64,000 bases of DNA, taken from NCBI RefSeq assembly GCF_039649665.1, contig NZ_JBDJAW010000031.1, forward strand, positions 1 to 64,000. The letters run 5' to 3'. The notes under the pieces were generated by a model. That model made no database searches, was not told where the DNA came from, and saw only the letters and a program-made list of their open reading frames with translations. Numbering within the stretch: position 1 is the stretch's first letter; the number at the start of each line of letters is the position of its first letter. The DNA comes from Microbispora sp. ZYX-F-249 (GTDB taxonomy: Bacteria > Actinomycetota > Actinomycetes > Streptosporangiales > Streptosporangiaceae). Shown here piece after piece: positions 35,462-45,180 of this stretch. The position numbers were made by a program, and so were the translations under genes.

Positions 35462-36013
35462 ATGATCCCCTTGATCGTCGTCCTCGCCGTCGTGGCCGTC
35501 CTCGTCGCGGCGTTCGTCTCCGTCTACAACCGTCTCGTCCGCGCCCGCAACAACGCCGACAACGCCTGGGCCCAGATCGACGTGCAGCTCAAGCGCCGCT
35601 ACGACCTGATCCCCAACCTCGTGGAGACCGTCAAGGGCTACGCCGCCCACGAACGGGCCACGCTGGAGGCCGTCGTCGCGGCGCGCTCCCGGGCGATCGG
35701 CGCCCGGGGCCCGGCCGAGCAGGCGGCCGCCGAGAACATGCTGTCGGACGCGCTGAAGAGCCTGCTCGCGGTGGCCGAGGCCCACCCCGATCTCAAGGCG
35801 AGCGCCAACTTCGCCGAGCTCCAGGAGGAGCTGGCCGCCACCGAGAACCGGATCGCCTACTCCCGGCAGTACTACAACGACGCCGTCCTGACCTACAACA
35901 ACGCCGTCCAGGCGGTCCCCGCGAACATCGTGGCCGGGATGACCGGCTTCGCGCCCCGCGAGTACTTCCAGGCGCCCGGCGAGGAGCGCGGCCCCGTGCG
36001 GGTCAGGTTCTGA
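35462..36013 (+). CDS. LemA family protein
   Basis: 183 residues from ATG 35462, with GGAGG upstream. An N-terminal membrane anchor (IPLIVVLAVVAVLVAAFVSVY) is followed by the LemA helical domain (YNRLVRARNNADNAWAQIDVQLKRRYDLIPNLVETVKGYA). It ends in NIVAGMTGFAPREYFQ, the usual LemA finish. Function is unknown in bacteria; LemA often pairs with DUF2207 membrane proteins, and the next gene here is such a protein, 2 nt downstream. Confidence 0.92.
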   Translation: MIPLIVVLAVVAVLVAAFVSVYNRLVRARNNADNAWAQIDVQLKRRYDLIPNLVETVKGYAAHERATLEAVVAARSRAIGARGPAEQAAAENMLSDALKSLLAVAEAHPDLKASANFAELQEELAATENRIAYSRQYYNDAVLTYNNAVQAVPANIVAGMTGFAPREYFQAPGEERGPVRVRF

Positions 36014-36015
36014 CG

Positions 36016-37878
36016 GTGTCCGCCTCGATGGCCGCCTGGGTGGCCGCCGCGGCGGCGACCGGCCTGTGGCTGCTGCTCCTGCTCGCGCTCGCCGTGGCGA
36101 CGAGGAACCCGGACGTCGAGCCGGGGCCGGCCACCGGGGAGCTCGCCGGGCACTCCCCCGCGGTGGTCGACCTGATCACCGGCAACTGGCGGCTGTGCGA
36201 CGAGGCGGCCTCGGCCACCCTGCTCGACCTGGCCGCCAGGGGAGTCGTGGCCGTCGAGGAGATCGGCCCCGAGCTGTCCCTCGTACGGCTGCGCAAGGAG
36301 CCGGGCGGCCTGCGGCCGTACGAGCGGCTCGTCTACGACCACGTCCGCTCGCTGGCGGTCGACGGCGTGGTCGCGACGGGAGCGCTGGCCGAGGGCTCGC
36401 GCGACCTCGGCCGGTGGTGGAAGAGCTTCCGCAGGAAGGTGATCGTCGAAGCGCGGGAGCAGGGCCTGTCCCGGCCGCGCTGGAGCCGGGCGCACGCGCT
36501 GCTCCTCGGCGTGGCCGCGAGCGTCCCCGCGGTGGCCATCGGCATCGCGGTCTCCGTCGACGACAGCCGCGCGAACCACGACGGCGGTCCCGGGGCGGCG
36601 ATCGTGTCCTTCGCGCTGCTCGTGGCGATGATGGGCCGGCTGAACGGGGAGCGCGGCACGGCCGAGGGTGCCCGGGCCGCCGCGCACTGGCTCGGCGTCC
36701 GCGAGCACCTGCGCGCGACCGGCCGGTTCGCCGAGCGGCCCGCGGCCTCGGTCACGATCTGGGGCCGCCACCTCGCGTACGCCGCCGCGCTCGGGCTCGC
36801 GCCGCGGGCCGTCGGGAGCCTTCCGGTCAGCACGCCGGCCGACGACAACCGGGCCTGGTCCGACTACGGCGGGATGTGGCACGTCGTCGACGTCCGCTAC
36901 CCCTCGCGGCTGCTGTGGGGCAGGCCGCCGGGGCCGACGATCCTGCGGGGCCTCGCGGCCGGCTGGTTCGCCGGGTTCTTCACCTGGATCCTCCTGGTGG
37001 TCGCCGCCGCCTTCGGCGTGTGGCCGGACGGGTTCGTCCTGCCCGCCGCCCTCGCCGCCGGCCTGGCGGTCGCCGGGCTACCGGTCGTGTACGCGATCAC
37101 CGATCTCGGTGGTGCGGCGACGGTCGAGGGCCAGATCGTCCGGCTGCGCCGCTTCTCCGACGGGAGCAAGGGGAACGACACCCCCAAGTGGACGTACTGG
37201 TGCGCGATCGACGAGGGGGGCTCCCGCGAGGTCAGGGCCATGTGCCTGAGCGAGGAGATGTGGCGCCCCCTGCGGGAGGGCGACAAGGTGCGGGCCGTGG
37301 CGGGCCGCAGGCTCGGCTGGATCAGGCGGATCGACGTGACGGAGGACTCGCGTATGCGGGACGCCCCCTCCTACGGCGACACCGGCGAGCACCTGGTGGA
37401 CGCGCCGGAGAACCTGGGCGAGGTCCGGATACTGCCCGATCCCCTGGCCCGCGCGACGACGGCGGACGGCGTACGCCCTGCCGACCTCACCCCTGCCGAC
37501 CTCGTCACTCCCGCCGATCTCAAGCGCGCTCTCGGGATCGACGTCGGGGCCCCCGTGGCGTGCGACGGCCCTCCCGCGCCGTCCTGGCTCCGCATCGACT
37601 CCTGCCGGTACGAGACCGGCACCGGCGTGACGGTGGACGTCCATGCCGCCACCGGCCTGCGCTCCCGCTACCTCATGGTGGTCGGGCACACGCTGACCCG
37701 GGTTCAGGGCCGGCCGGTCGAGGGGGTCGGCGACGGCGCCATGCTCTACCCGGGCCTGGTGTCGGCGGCCACCCGCCGGGGCACGTTCGCGATCACCGTG
37801 TCGTCCCCGCAGGGCCCGCCGCCGCCCGGCCCGCTGATCGACCTCGCCCGTACGGCCGCCGCCCGCCTGGGTCAGTAA
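36016..37878 (+). CDS. DUF2207-type integral membrane protein
   Basis: 620 residues from GTG 36016, starting 2 nt after lemA stops, so certainly co-transcribed. Membrane segments near residues 8-28, 160-200 and 312-365 (WFAGFFTWILLVVAAAFGV, LAAGLAVAGLPVVYAIT). Soluble region LLDLAARGVVAVEEIG is the DUF2207 C-terminal winged-helix-like part. It lacks the long N-terminal extracellular DUF2207 beta domain, so it is a shortened form. Residues around 490-505 hold a short PADL repeat (ADLTPADLVTPADL), and a separate extracytoplasmic-looking C-terminal domain follows. Confidence 0.8.
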   Translation: MSASMAAWVAAAAATGLWLLLLLALAVATRNPDVEPGPATGELAGHSPAVVDLITGNWRLCDEAASATLLDLAARGVVAVEEIGPELSLVRLRKEPGGLRPYERLVYDHVRSLAVDGVVATGALAEGSRDLGRWWKSFRRKVIVEAREQGLSRPRWSRAHALLLGVAASVPAVAIGIAVSVDDSRANHDGGPGAAIVSFALLVAMMGRLNGERGTAEGARAAAHWLGVREHLRATGRFAERPAASVTIWGRHLAYAAALGLAPRAVGSLPVSTPADDNRAWSDYGGMWHVVDVRYPSRLLWGRPPGPTILRGLAAGWFAGFFTWILLVVAAAFGVWPDGFVLPAALAAGLAVAGLPVVYAITDLGGAATVEGQIVRLRRFSDGSKGNDTPKWTYWCAIDEGGSREVRAMCLSEEMWRPLREGDKVRAVAGRRLGWIRRIDVTEDSRMRDAPSYGDTGEHLVDAPENLGEVRILPDPLARATTADGVRPADLTPADLVTPADLKRALGIDVGAPVACDGPPAPSWLRIDSCRYETGTGVTVDVHAATGLRSRYLMVVGHTLTRVQGRPVEGVGDGAMLYPGLVSAATRRGTFAITVSSPQGPPPPGPLIDLARTAAARLGQ

Positions 37879-37887
37879 GGTCGTCGG

Positions 37888-38856
37888 GTGCACTCAGCCC
37901 GAGACCTGTTGATCGCCCTGGCTCGCAGGCACTCGTTCGGCGACGTCGGCGCGCTGGCGCCCGACGTGCTCGGAGAGGGCGCGCGGGCGGCCCTGGTGAC
38001 GTCGGTCTGTGAGTTCGGCCAGCGGCTACTCACCCTCGACGCGGAGGACTTCGCCACCGAGATCGACGCCCAGACGGTGCCCGCCGGCCTGCGCAGGCGC
38101 GCCCGCGCGTGCCACATGCCGCAGACGCCGAGGGAGCAGCCGCGCGGCGCGCTCGACTCGCTGCGACCGGCCTACGCGCTGCTCCTGGAGGTGATCGAGT
38201 CCCGCTGGCGGCGGCGCGAGCTGAGCGCGATGATCGCGGCCGTCCACATCTGCAGCGAGTATCTGCCCCTGCTCGCCTTCGAGCCCGCGCTCGGCCACGC
38301 GGGCGACCCGGTCCGCTGGCCCGAGGGCCTGCGCGCCCCCGGCAGCCGGTTCGGCACCATGCCGGTCAGGGAGTGCGACCACACCAGGGCCGAGCGGTCG
38401 GCGGCCGAGCGGACGCTGCGCGTGGCCGTGGAGCCGCCGCCGGGCTGGCGGGCCTACTTCGACCGGCAGCACAGCCAGGTGGCGGGGGCCCTGGCCACCT
38501 GCGCCGGCCGGTGCCGCACCCCCTGCGAGGCACTCGCGTGGGTGCCGGACCTCGACGACCTGTCCGCCCGCTGCCGGATCGCGCTGGCGTTCGCCGAGAC
38601 CCCGCTCGTACGGCTGCGCCACGCGGCCCCGGTGGGCCACGGCTTCGGCGTGCCGTCGCCGGAGGAGGTGCTGGAGGCGTGGGAGCGCAGCCGCGCCGCG
38701 CTGGCCAAGCACGACGCGGCCCGCGAGGTCACCGAGGACGACGACTTCCCGCTGCCGGGCCTGCCCGCCCTGTTCTCCGCCGTGGCGGCGGCGCCGGTGC
38801 GGCCGGCCACGCTGCTCGCCGACGTCGCCGCCCACGTGGTGGAACTGCTCGGGTAG
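37888..38856 (+). CDS. Hypothetical protein (322 residues)
   Basis: GTG start at 37888, 9 nt after the DUF2207 gene, with AAGG upstream, so probably the third gene of the lemA operon. Mostly helical and cytoplasmic. It has a cluster of three Cys in TCAGRCRTPCEALAW (about residue 210) and a proline-rich start to its middle part. I do not recognise the family. Strong G/C third-position bias supports coding. Confidence 0.7.
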   Translation: MHSARDLLIALARRHSFGDVGALAPDVLGEGARAALVTSVCEFGQRLLTLDAEDFATEIDAQTVPAGLRRRARACHMPQTPREQPRGALDSLRPAYALLLEVIESRWRRRELSAMIAAVHICSEYLPLLAFEPALGHAGDPVRWPEGLRAPGSRFGTMPVRECDHTRAERSAAERTLRVAVEPPPGWRAYFDRQHSQVAGALATCAGRCRTPCEALAWVPDLDDLSARCRIALAFAETPLVRLRHAAPVGHGFGVPSPEEVLEAWERSRAALAKHDAAREVTEDDDFPLPGLPALFSAVAAAPVRPATLLADVAAHVVELLG

Positions 38857-38859
38857 CCG

Positions 38860-40287
38860 TTACCAGACCGGCGGCCTGCGGTCGCCCCAGAAGCCGCCGA
38901 CCGACGCCTCCACCTGGGACGACAGCGAGATGAGCGTCCCCTCGTCGCCGTACCTGCCCGCCAGCATGACGCCGATCGGCAGGCCCTCGGGCGTCCAGTG
39001 GAGCGGGAGGTTCACCGCGGGCTGCCCGCTCACGTTGTAGATGGCCGCGAAGGGCGCGAAGCGCATCATCCGCTCGAACGTCTCCTCGGGCGAGTCGACG
39101 TCCTCGAACCAGCCCACCGGCACGGGCGGCTGGGTGACGGTCGGCGAGAGCACCGCGTCGTAGGTGTCGGTCACCAGCAGCGCGAACCGCGTGGCGAGCT
39201 GGAGCGTCCCCTGGGCCTGGAGGAACTCGGGAGCCGAGACGGCGCGGCCGCGCTCGCGCAGCCACGCGGTGAGCGGGCGCAGCTTCGGCTCCAGTTCCTC
39301 GGCGACCGGGTGCATGCAGGAGAAGGCGAACCACATCTTGACGAACTCGGGCACCACGTCCGGCCCGAACGGCGGGGCGATCTCCTCCACCTCGTGGCCG
39401 AGCGACTCCAGCGTCGCCGAGGCGCTCTCGTACGCCGCGAGGACCTCGGGGTGGACCTCCGCGCCGGGCACGGCGGGCGTGGCGAACCGGGCGATCCGCA
39501 GCCGGCCCGGCTCGCGTCCCACGTACGCCGAGAACGACCCGAGCGCGGGCGGCGGGGCGTGGTAGAGGTCCCCGGGGTTGTTGTGCGCCATGACGTCCAG
39601 CAGCGCCGCGGCGTCGGCCACGTCGCGGGCCAGCGGCCCGTTGGTCGACAGCCCCGCGAGGTCGGGCACGATGGGCGCCGCGGAGATGCGGCCGCGGCTG
39701 GGCTTGATGCCGTACAGGCCGCAGACGGAGGAGGGGATGCGGATCGAGCCGGCGCCGTCGCTGCCCTGCGCCACGGGCGCGAGTCCGGCCGCGACCGCGG
39801 CTCCCGCTCCCCCGCTCGACCCTCCGGCCGACCGCGTGGTGTCCCACGGGGTGCGGGCCGGCTCGCCCAGGTAGGTCTCCGTGTAGCAGGGCATGCCGAA
39901 CTCGGGGGTGCTGGTCTTGCCCAGCATGATCGTGCCCGCGTCCCGCAGGCGCTCGACCACGCTGTCGTCCGCGGGCGCGACGAACCCCTCGTACGTGGCC
40001 GAGCCGAAGTAGACCGGGACATCCTTGACGAAGTTGAGGTCCTTGATCGGAACGGGTACGCCCAGCAGCGGGGGAAGGTCCTCGGCGCCGCCCGCGGCGA
40101 TCCGGGCCTCCTGCTCGCGCGCCTGGCCGAGGGCCCGCTCGGCGGTCACCGTGACGAACGCCCCCAGGCCGGGGTCGAGCCGCTCGATGCGCTCCAGGTA
40201 GTGCTCGGTGATTTCCACGGGGGAAAGTTCCCCCGTACGTACGGCTGCCGCCTGCTCGAGGGCGGTAAGATCGTGAATGTGCGCCAC
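38860..40287 (-). CDS. Amidase signature family protein
   Basis: 475 residues from GTG 40287 (AHIHDLTALEQAAAV), which suits the family start better than the frame opening at 40350. Amidase signature: catalytic Lys in GVPVPIKDL (about residue 80), then the Gly/Ser-rich AGGSSGGAGAAVAAG with the cis-Ser (about 155) and the nucleophile Ser in GSDGAGSIRIPSS (about 178). It hydrolyses an amide bond; substrate unknown. No gatB or gatC, so not a tRNA amidotransferase. Convergent with the preceding gene, 3 nt apart. Confidence 0.9.
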   Translation of the reverse strand: MAHIHDLTALEQAAAVRTGELSPVEITEHYLERIERLDPGLGAFVTVTAERALGQAREQEARIAAGGAEDLPPLLGVPVPIKDLNFVKDVPVYFGSATYEGFVAPADDSVVERLRDAGTIMLGKTSTPEFGMPCYTETYLGEPARTPWDTTRSAGGSSGGAGAAVAAGLAPVAQGSDGAGSIRIPSSVCGLYGIKPSRGRISAAPIVPDLAGLSTNGPLARDVADAAALLDVMAHNNPGDLYHAPPPALGSFSAYVGREPGRLRIARFATPAVPGAEVHPEVLAAYESASATLESLGHEVEEIAPPFGPDVVPEFVKMWFAFSCMHPVAEELEPKLRPLTAWLRERGRAVSAPEFLQAQGTLQLATRFALLVTDTYDAVLSPTVTQPPVPVGWFEDVDSPEETFERMMRFAPFAAIYNVSGQPAVNLPLHWTPEGLPIGVMLAGRYGDEGTLISLSSQVEASVGGFWGDRRPPVW

Positions 40288-40422
40288 GCTACCGAACGGT
40301 AGGCCTCCGGGCCGCGGATATCTAGAGAAGATACCCGCACTTCCGCGCAACGAATCGGCTCAAGCAGGCCACAAAAGTATGAACCATCCAACACTAGGCA
40401 AGCCGCTGACGGCTCAACTACC

Positions 40423-41262
40423 GTGAGTGATGTGGATACCGGTCTAGCGCCAGAAGACGGTCACGATACGTCACCCATCTGGGTCGGTGACCAAACGTCG
40501 GAGCAGGCGGAACGCCCTCCGGCGCCACCCGAGGCGCCGGCGTCCCCCACATACGCTCCGGTCCAGCGCACGTCGCTGAGCAGCCTGTGGCAGGACACGC
40601 GATACCGCCATCTGCGCCGCCGTGCCCTGATCGCGGTCGCGGCGGGCGTGGTGTTCGCCGTGCTGTTCGGCAGCTGGCGGCTCGGGCTCACCGCGGCCAT
40701 CCTCGCGTGTGTCGCCGACGCCGTCTACCGGGCGAGAACCGTCTCCACCATCCCCGCCTGGCGGCGCGCCTCAGCGGCCGAGCGCCAGACGGAGGCCCAG
40801 CTCAAGAAGCTGGAGCGGAACGGCTACAAGACGCTGCACGCCCGGGCCATCCCCGGCAGCGAGGCGCAGATCGACCACCTGGTGGTCGGGCCCACCGGCG
40901 TGTACGCGGTGGACTCGGAGAAGTGGGACAAACGCCTGCCCGTACGTGTCCAGTCGCACCGCAAGCTCTTCCACGGCCCGTTCAACCAGAAGCCGCGGCT
41001 CGACGAGGCCCGGTGGGAGGCCGCGCAGGCCAGCGACCTGATCAGCAAGGCGCTCGGCCGGGAGATCACCGTGGTGCCGTCCCTGGCCATCTACGGCCCG
41101 CCGATCCCCTGGCGCATCCTCAACATCCGCGAGGTCGACGTCTTCTCCGGCGGGCTCGTACGCAAGTGGATCACCAAGCGGGAGAGATCGCTCACCACGG
41201 CCGAGATCAAGGCGATCTACCTGGCCGCCGAGCGCGTGCTGCCCGCGCGGTATCCCGAGTAG
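40423..41262 (+). CDS. Membrane-associated NERD domain protein
   Basis: 279 residues from GTG 40423. A Pro/Ala-rich disordered N-terminus (about 1-50) leads to two hydrophobic segments (ALIAVAAGVVFAVLFGSW and GLTAAILACVADAVY). A nuclease-related NERD domain follows (about 120-220) with ARAIPGSEAQIDHLVVGPTGVYAVDSEKW, the conserved Asp and Glu/Lys of the restriction-like fold. Possibly a membrane-tied nuclease; no partner helicase is adjacent. Confidence 0.85.
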   Translation: MSDVDTGLAPEDGHDTSPIWVGDQTSEQAERPPAPPEAPASPTYAPVQRTSLSSLWQDTRYRHLRRRALIAVAAGVVFAVLFGSWRLGLTAAILACVADAVYRARTVSTIPAWRRASAAERQTEAQLKKLERNGYKTLHARAIPGSEAQIDHLVVGPTGVYAVDSEKWDKRLPVRVQSHRKLFHGPFNQKPRLDEARWEAAQASDLISKALGREITVVPSLAIYGPPIPWRILNIREVDVFSGGLVRKWITKRERSLTTAEIKAIYLAAERVLPARYPE

Positions 41263-41353
41263 ACACGTCCCGAGTCGTGGACAGCAGGTCTCGGCAGCCG
41301 GGCACTGGCCGTACCATTTGAAGACTCAGTAGTCTCCGGATGGGGGTCCCTCG

Positions 41354-43192
41354 ATGCCCGCTCTCAGGTCCCGCACTGTCACCCACGGCAGGAACATGGC
41401 CGGCGCACGTGCGCTGCTTCGGGCCACGGGCGTAGCGGGCAGCGACCTCGGCAAGCCGATCGTCGCGATCGCCAACAGCTTCACCCAGTTCGTGCCCGGC
41501 CACGTGCACCTGCGCGAGGTCGCCGAGGTGGTGGCCGGCGCGGTCAGCGAGGCGGGAGCCGTCCCGCGCGAGTTCAACACGATCGCCGTGGACGACGGCA
41601 TCGCGATGGGCCACGGCGGCATGCTCTACTCGCTGCCGTCCCGCGAGCTGATCGCCGACGCGGTCGAGTACATGGTCAACGCCCACTGCGCCGACGCGCT
41701 GGTCTGCGTGTCCAACTGCGACAAGATCACGCCGGGGATGCTGCTCGCCGCCTTCCGGCTCAACATCCCCACGATATTCGTGTCGGGCGGCCCGATGGAG
41801 GCCGGCAAGATCCCCGGCCGCAAGCTCGACCTGATCGACCCGATGATCGCCTCCGCCGACGCGAGCGTGTCGGACGCCGACCTCCTGGCGATGGAGGAGA
41901 ACGCCTGCCCGACCTGCGGGTCCTGCAGCGGCATGTTCACCGCCAACTCCATGAACTGCCTCGCCGAGGCGATCGGCCTGGCCCTGCCCGGCAACGGCAC
42001 CACGCTGGCGACCCACAAGGCCCGCAAGGCCCTGTTCGAGGACGCGGGACGGCAGATCGTCGGCCTCGCCCGGCGCTACTACGAGGAGGACGACGAGTCG
42101 GTCCTGCCGCGGAACATCGCCACCCGCGAGGCGTTCGAGAACGCGATGGCGCTCGACGTCGCCATGGGCGGTTCGACCAACACGATCCTCCACATCCTGG
42201 CCGCCGCGCGCGAGGCGGGCGTCGACTTCGGGCTCAAGGAGATCAACGAGATCTCGCTCCGAGTGCCGTGCCTGTGCAAGGTCGCCCCGGCGACCATGAA
42301 GTACCACGTCGAGGACGTGCACCGGGCGGGCGGCATCCCCGGCATCCTCGGCGAGCTGGACCGGGCCGGTCTGCTCCACCGCGACCTGCCGACCGTCCAC
42401 TCCGCGTCCATCGCCGAATACATCGCCAAGTGGGACCCCAAGTCGCCCGAGGTCACCGACGAGGCCGTGGAGCTGTGGCACGCGGCGCCCGGCAACGTGC
42501 GGACGGTCAAGGCCTACTCGCAGGACGCCCGCTGGGAGTCGCTCGACCTCGACCGCGCCGAGGGCTGCATCCGCGACCTCGACCACGCCTACACGAAGGA
42601 CGGCGGCCTCGCCGTGCTGTACGGGAACATCGCCCTGGACGGCTGCGTGGTCAAGACGGCCGGCGTGGACGAGTCGATCTGGCGGTTCTCCGGCCCGGCG
42701 GTCGTGTTCGAGTCGCAGGAGGAGGCCTCCGACGGCATCCTCGGCGGCAAGGTCAAGGCCGGTGACGTGGTCGTCATCCGCTACGAGGGCCCCAAGGGCG
42801 GCCCGGGCATGCAGGAGATGCTCTACCCGACGAGCTTCCTCAAGGGCAAGGGCCTGGGCAAGGCGTGCGCGCTCATCACCGACGGCCGCTTCTCCGGCGG
42901 CACGTCGGGCCTGTCCATCGGCCACGCCTCCCCCGAGGCCGCCGAGGGCGGCACGATGGCCCTGATCGAGGACGGCGACATCATCGAGATCGACATCCCG
43001 GGCCGCTCGATCGAGCTCAAGGTGGCCGAGGACGTGCTGGCCGCCCGCCGCGAACGGCTGCTGGCCGACCTCGGCGGCTACCGCCCGCGCGACCGGCACC
43101 GCCCGGTGTCGGCCGCCCTGCAGGCGTACGCCGCGCTGACCACCTCGGCCTCGACCGGCGCCTCGCGGGACCTGTCCCAGCTTTCGCGTTGA
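41354..43192 (+). CDS. ilvD: Dihydroxy-acid dehydratase
   Basis: Third common step of isoleucine, valine and pantothenate synthesis: dehydrates 2,3-dihydroxy acids to 2-keto acids with an iron-sulfur cluster. 612 residues, the longer E. coli-like size class. Cluster Cys in CVSNCDK and [11 protein letters not shown]. Further motifs: [15 protein letters not shown] near the C-terminus and [14 protein letters not shown] 41354. It stands alone; ilvB, ilvC and leu genes are not here. Confidence 0.96.
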   Translation: MPALRSRTVTHGRNMAGARALLRATGVAGSDLGKPIVAIANSFTQFVPGHVHLREVAEVVAGAVSEAGAVPREFNTIAVDDGIAMGHGGMLYSLPSRELIADAVEYMVNAHCADALVCVSNCDKITPGMLLAAFRLNIPTIFVSGGPMEAGKIPGRKLDLIDPMIASADASVSDADLLAMEENACPTCGSCSGMFTANSMNCLAEAIGLALPGNGTTLATHKARKALFEDAGRQIVGLARRYYEEDDESVLPRNIATREAFENAMALDVAMGGSTNTILHILAAAREAGVDFGLKEINEISLRVPCLCKVAPATMKYHVEDVHRAGGIPGILGELDRAGLLHRDLPTVHSASIAEYIAKWDPKSPEVTDEAVELWHAAPGNVRTVKAYSQDARWESLDLDRAEGCIRDLDHAYTKDGGLAVLYGNIALDGCVVKTAGVDESIWRFSGPAVVFESQEEASDGILGGKVKAGDVVVIRYEGPKGGPGMQEMLYPTSFLKGKGLGKACALITDGRFSGGTSGLSIGHASPEAAEGGTMALIEDGDIIEIDIPGRSIELKVAEDVLAARRERLLADLGGYRPRDRHRPVSAALQAYAALTTSASTGASRDLSQLSR

Positions 43193-43198
43193 CCGGAC

Positions 43199-43240
43199 CG
43201 TGACGGCTGCCGCCCCCATCCCGGGGCGGCAGCCGTCACG
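43199..43240. terminator. Strong bidirectional terminator between ilvD and the iminopeptidase gene
   Basis: An 18-bp perfect stem (CGTGACGGCTGCCGCCCC against its reverse complement) with a 6-nt loop, in the 77-nt gap between two convergent genes. Confidence 0.8.
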
Positions 43241-43269
43241 CGTTCGCCCTCGGGGATGCGCGGCGCGGG

Positions 43270-44232
43270 TCACCGTCCGTCCGCGACGCCGGCGAAGCCG
43301 TCCAGCGCCCCCCGGATCTCCCGGCTCATGGCGTCGCTGCCGGTGTGGCCCGCGTCGTCCACGACGACCAGGCGCGCGTCCGGCCACGCCCGGGCGAGCT
43401 GCCAGGCGGTCTCCAGCGGTGCGCCCAGGTCGAGGCGGCCGTGGACGAGCACTCCGGGGATCGCCGCCAGCCTGTACGCGTCGCGGAGCAGCACGCCCTC
43501 CTCCAGCCATGCGGCGTTCGAGAAGTAGTGCGTGCAGATGCGGACGAAGGCCTCCAGCGCCGGGGTAGGCCGGTCGCTGTAGGCGTCCGGCTTGCCGTTG
43601 ACCTCGTGCGAGATCACCGCGTCCTCCCACGCCGTCCAGTGCCGAACCGCCCTGGCCCGTACGCCGGGGTCGGGGTCGGACATCAGCCGCGCGTAGGCGG
43701 CGACCAGGTCGCCGTCGCGGCACTCCCCGGGGACTCCGGAGCGGAAGCGCTGCCACTGCTCCGGGAGGAACCGGCGGACTCCCCGGTAGAGCCAGTCGAT
43801 CTCGGAACGGCGAGTCATCGTGACGCCCGCGATGACGATTTCCGACACCCGCTCGGGGTGGGCTTCGGCGTAGGCGAGGATGAGCGTGGATCCCCAGGAC
43901 CCCCCGCGGAGCAGCCACCGCTCCACCCCGAGACGCTCACGCAGCCGTTCCATGTCCGCGACCAGGTGGTGGGTGGTGTTGGTCGTCAGGTCGGCCGCCG
44001 GGTCGCTCGCGTGGGGCAGGCTCCGGCCGCAGTTGCGCTGGTCGAAAAGGATGATGCGGTAGCGTGCGGGGTCGAAGGCCCGGCGCCGGCCCGGTGCGCA
44101 GCCCGAGCCGGGACCGCCGTGGACGACGAGCGCGGGCTTGCCCTCGGGGTTCCCGCAGACCTCCCAGTAGACGAGATGGCCGTCGCCGGTGTCCAGATAG
44201 CCGTGGTCGTACGGCTCGATGGGGGGATACAC
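43270..44232 (-). CDS. pip: Proline iminopeptidase (alpha/beta hydrolase)
   Basis: 320 residues from GTG 44232 (YPPIEPYDHGYLDTGDGHLVYWE). Removes N-terminal proline from peptides. Signatures: HGGPGSGCAPG oxyanion loop (about residue 38), FDQRNCGRS, nucleophile Ser in GGSWGSTLILAYAE (about 107), and late His in DDAGHTGSDAMS. The frame opens upstream to 44340 but the extension lacks family character. Shine-Dalgarno weak. Confidence 0.92.
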   Translation of the reverse strand: MYPPIEPYDHGYLDTGDGHLVYWEVCGNPEGKPALVVHGGPGSGCAPGRRRAFDPARYRIILFDQRNCGRSLPHASDPAADLTTNTTHHLVADMERLRERLGVERWLLRGGSWGSTLILAYAEAHPERVSEIVIAGVTMTRRSEIDWLYRGVRRFLPEQWQRFRSGVPGECRDGDLVAAYARLMSDPDPGVRARAVRHWTAWEDAVISHEVNGKPDAYSDRPTPALEAFVRICTHYFSNAAWLEEGVLLRDAYRLAAIPGVLVHGRLDLGAPLETAWQLARAWPDARLVVVDDAGHTGSDAMSREIRGALDGFAGVADGR

Positions 44233-44362
44233 GCCGGAGAAACTACAGCGACCGCCATGGGCGGGGAAGCGTTTTTCCCCGCCGGCGGACGGCTCACCAC
44301 GGCTCCGGCCGCGCGGCCCGCCGGAGCGGCCCGCGTTCACGCGCTCGGTGCCCCGGGAGCGA

Positions 44363-44836
44363 TCAGCTGTACGAGACCGACTGCACGCTGCAGTTGGTCA
44401 TCCACGGGCCGGGATAGACCGGAGCAGTGCTGCAGCTCCAGGTGGCCGTCACCGTGGTGACGCCCGCGGGGATGCTGATACTGGCGGTCGAGCCCAAGAA
44501 GTCGTACTGGTGGCCTTCGCTGCACATGCCGGAGGCGCCGACGGACGTCGTCCCACTGGGCAGTGTGTGCGTGATCTGCCACGCGTGCGTTGCCGGGACC
44601 GCGACCACAGTGCCGGCCCCTCCTGTCCCGTACGGCGAGGCGCTGACGCTGGGGCCGATGGGATACCAGTCCCTGGTGTCCCCGAAACTGTTGTAGTTGG
44701 AGCAGTCGATCGTCGCCTGTAGCGTGACGGTCGACGCCGTGGCGGGGGCGGGTGCGAGCGCCACGCTCAGCACGCCGGTCGTCACGAGCGCCGCACCGAG
44801 CGCGAGCACCCTCCTGGCCGAATTCACCGCGAACAT
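44363..44836 (-). CDS. Secreted protein of unknown function
   Basis: 157 residues from ATG 44836, with GAGAGGA upstream. The signal peptide includes ARRVLALGAALVTTGVLSVA and is cleaved near APATA before STVTL. Mature part is small-residue rich (Ser, Thr, Gly, Ala) with four Cys (IDCSNY, GMCSEG, WSCSTA and TNCSVQ), suggesting two disulfides in a beta-sandwich. Family not recognised. The 344-nt region upstream (44837-45180) holds no other gene. Confidence 0.75.
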   Translation of the reverse strand: MFAVNSARRVLALGAALVTTGVLSVALAPAPATASTVTLQATIDCSNYNSFGDTRDWYPIGPSVSASPYGTGGAGTVVAVPATHAWQITHTLPSGTTSVGASGMCSEGHQYDFLGSTASISIPAGVTTVTATWSCSTAPVYPGPWMTNCSVQSVSYS

Positions 44837-45048
44837 CGGATGTCCTCTCCCGTCTCCGACAACAGCCACAGCGAATGCACCACCTCCCCCGGGCGCCGTC
44901 AACGACCGGCGTTTTCGGCGGGGCCGGAAGGCGTGGTCACCCCGGATGCGAAAACCGCACGTCGCCGAAGACCAGAAAGGCGGTACCGGTCAGGCCCGGC
45001 CGCCATGACTCGATACGCAGCGGGGATCGGAGAATTCGTGCCGGTGGC

Positions 45049-45065
45049 TCGCCGAAATTCGGCGA
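45049..45065. promoter_or_regulatory. Perfect 17-bp palindrome in a gene-free gap
   Basis: TCGCCGAA-A-TTCGGCGA, an 8-bp perfect inverted repeat around one base, 213 nt before the secreted-protein gene start on the minus strand. It resembles an operator; no regulator can be assigned. Confidence 0.35.
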
Positions 45066-45131
45066 ATACGGGAATTGATGGGATTTCCGCACAGAGTCGG
45101 CTCGGTGAAAGATTCACCCCGCGCGGATGGC

Positions 45132-45158
45132 CCGCGGGCGTGAGTGGCACACCCGCGG
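45132..45158 (-). terminator. Terminator after the Abhydrolase_10 gene
   Basis: CCGCGGGCGTG and CACACCCGCGG form an 11-bp stem with one mismatch and a 5-nt loop, 23 nt after the stop of the secreted hydrolase gene on the minus strand. Confidence 0.55.
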
Positions 45159-45180
45159 ACCCGTCCACCGAGCGGCGTGT

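Noticed and set aside
35274-35465. 63-residue frame in the pepN-lemA gap
   Set aside because: Made of the translated inverted repeats; no ribosome site and no coding bias.
40423-41262. NERD protein as part of an anti-phage system
   Set aside because: No helicase, kinase or other defence partner is adjacent; neighbours are an amidase and ilvD.
41207-43918. 903-residue open frame on the minus strand opposite ilvD
   Set aside because: Antisense shadow of ilvD and part of the iminopeptidase gene; no recognisable domain.
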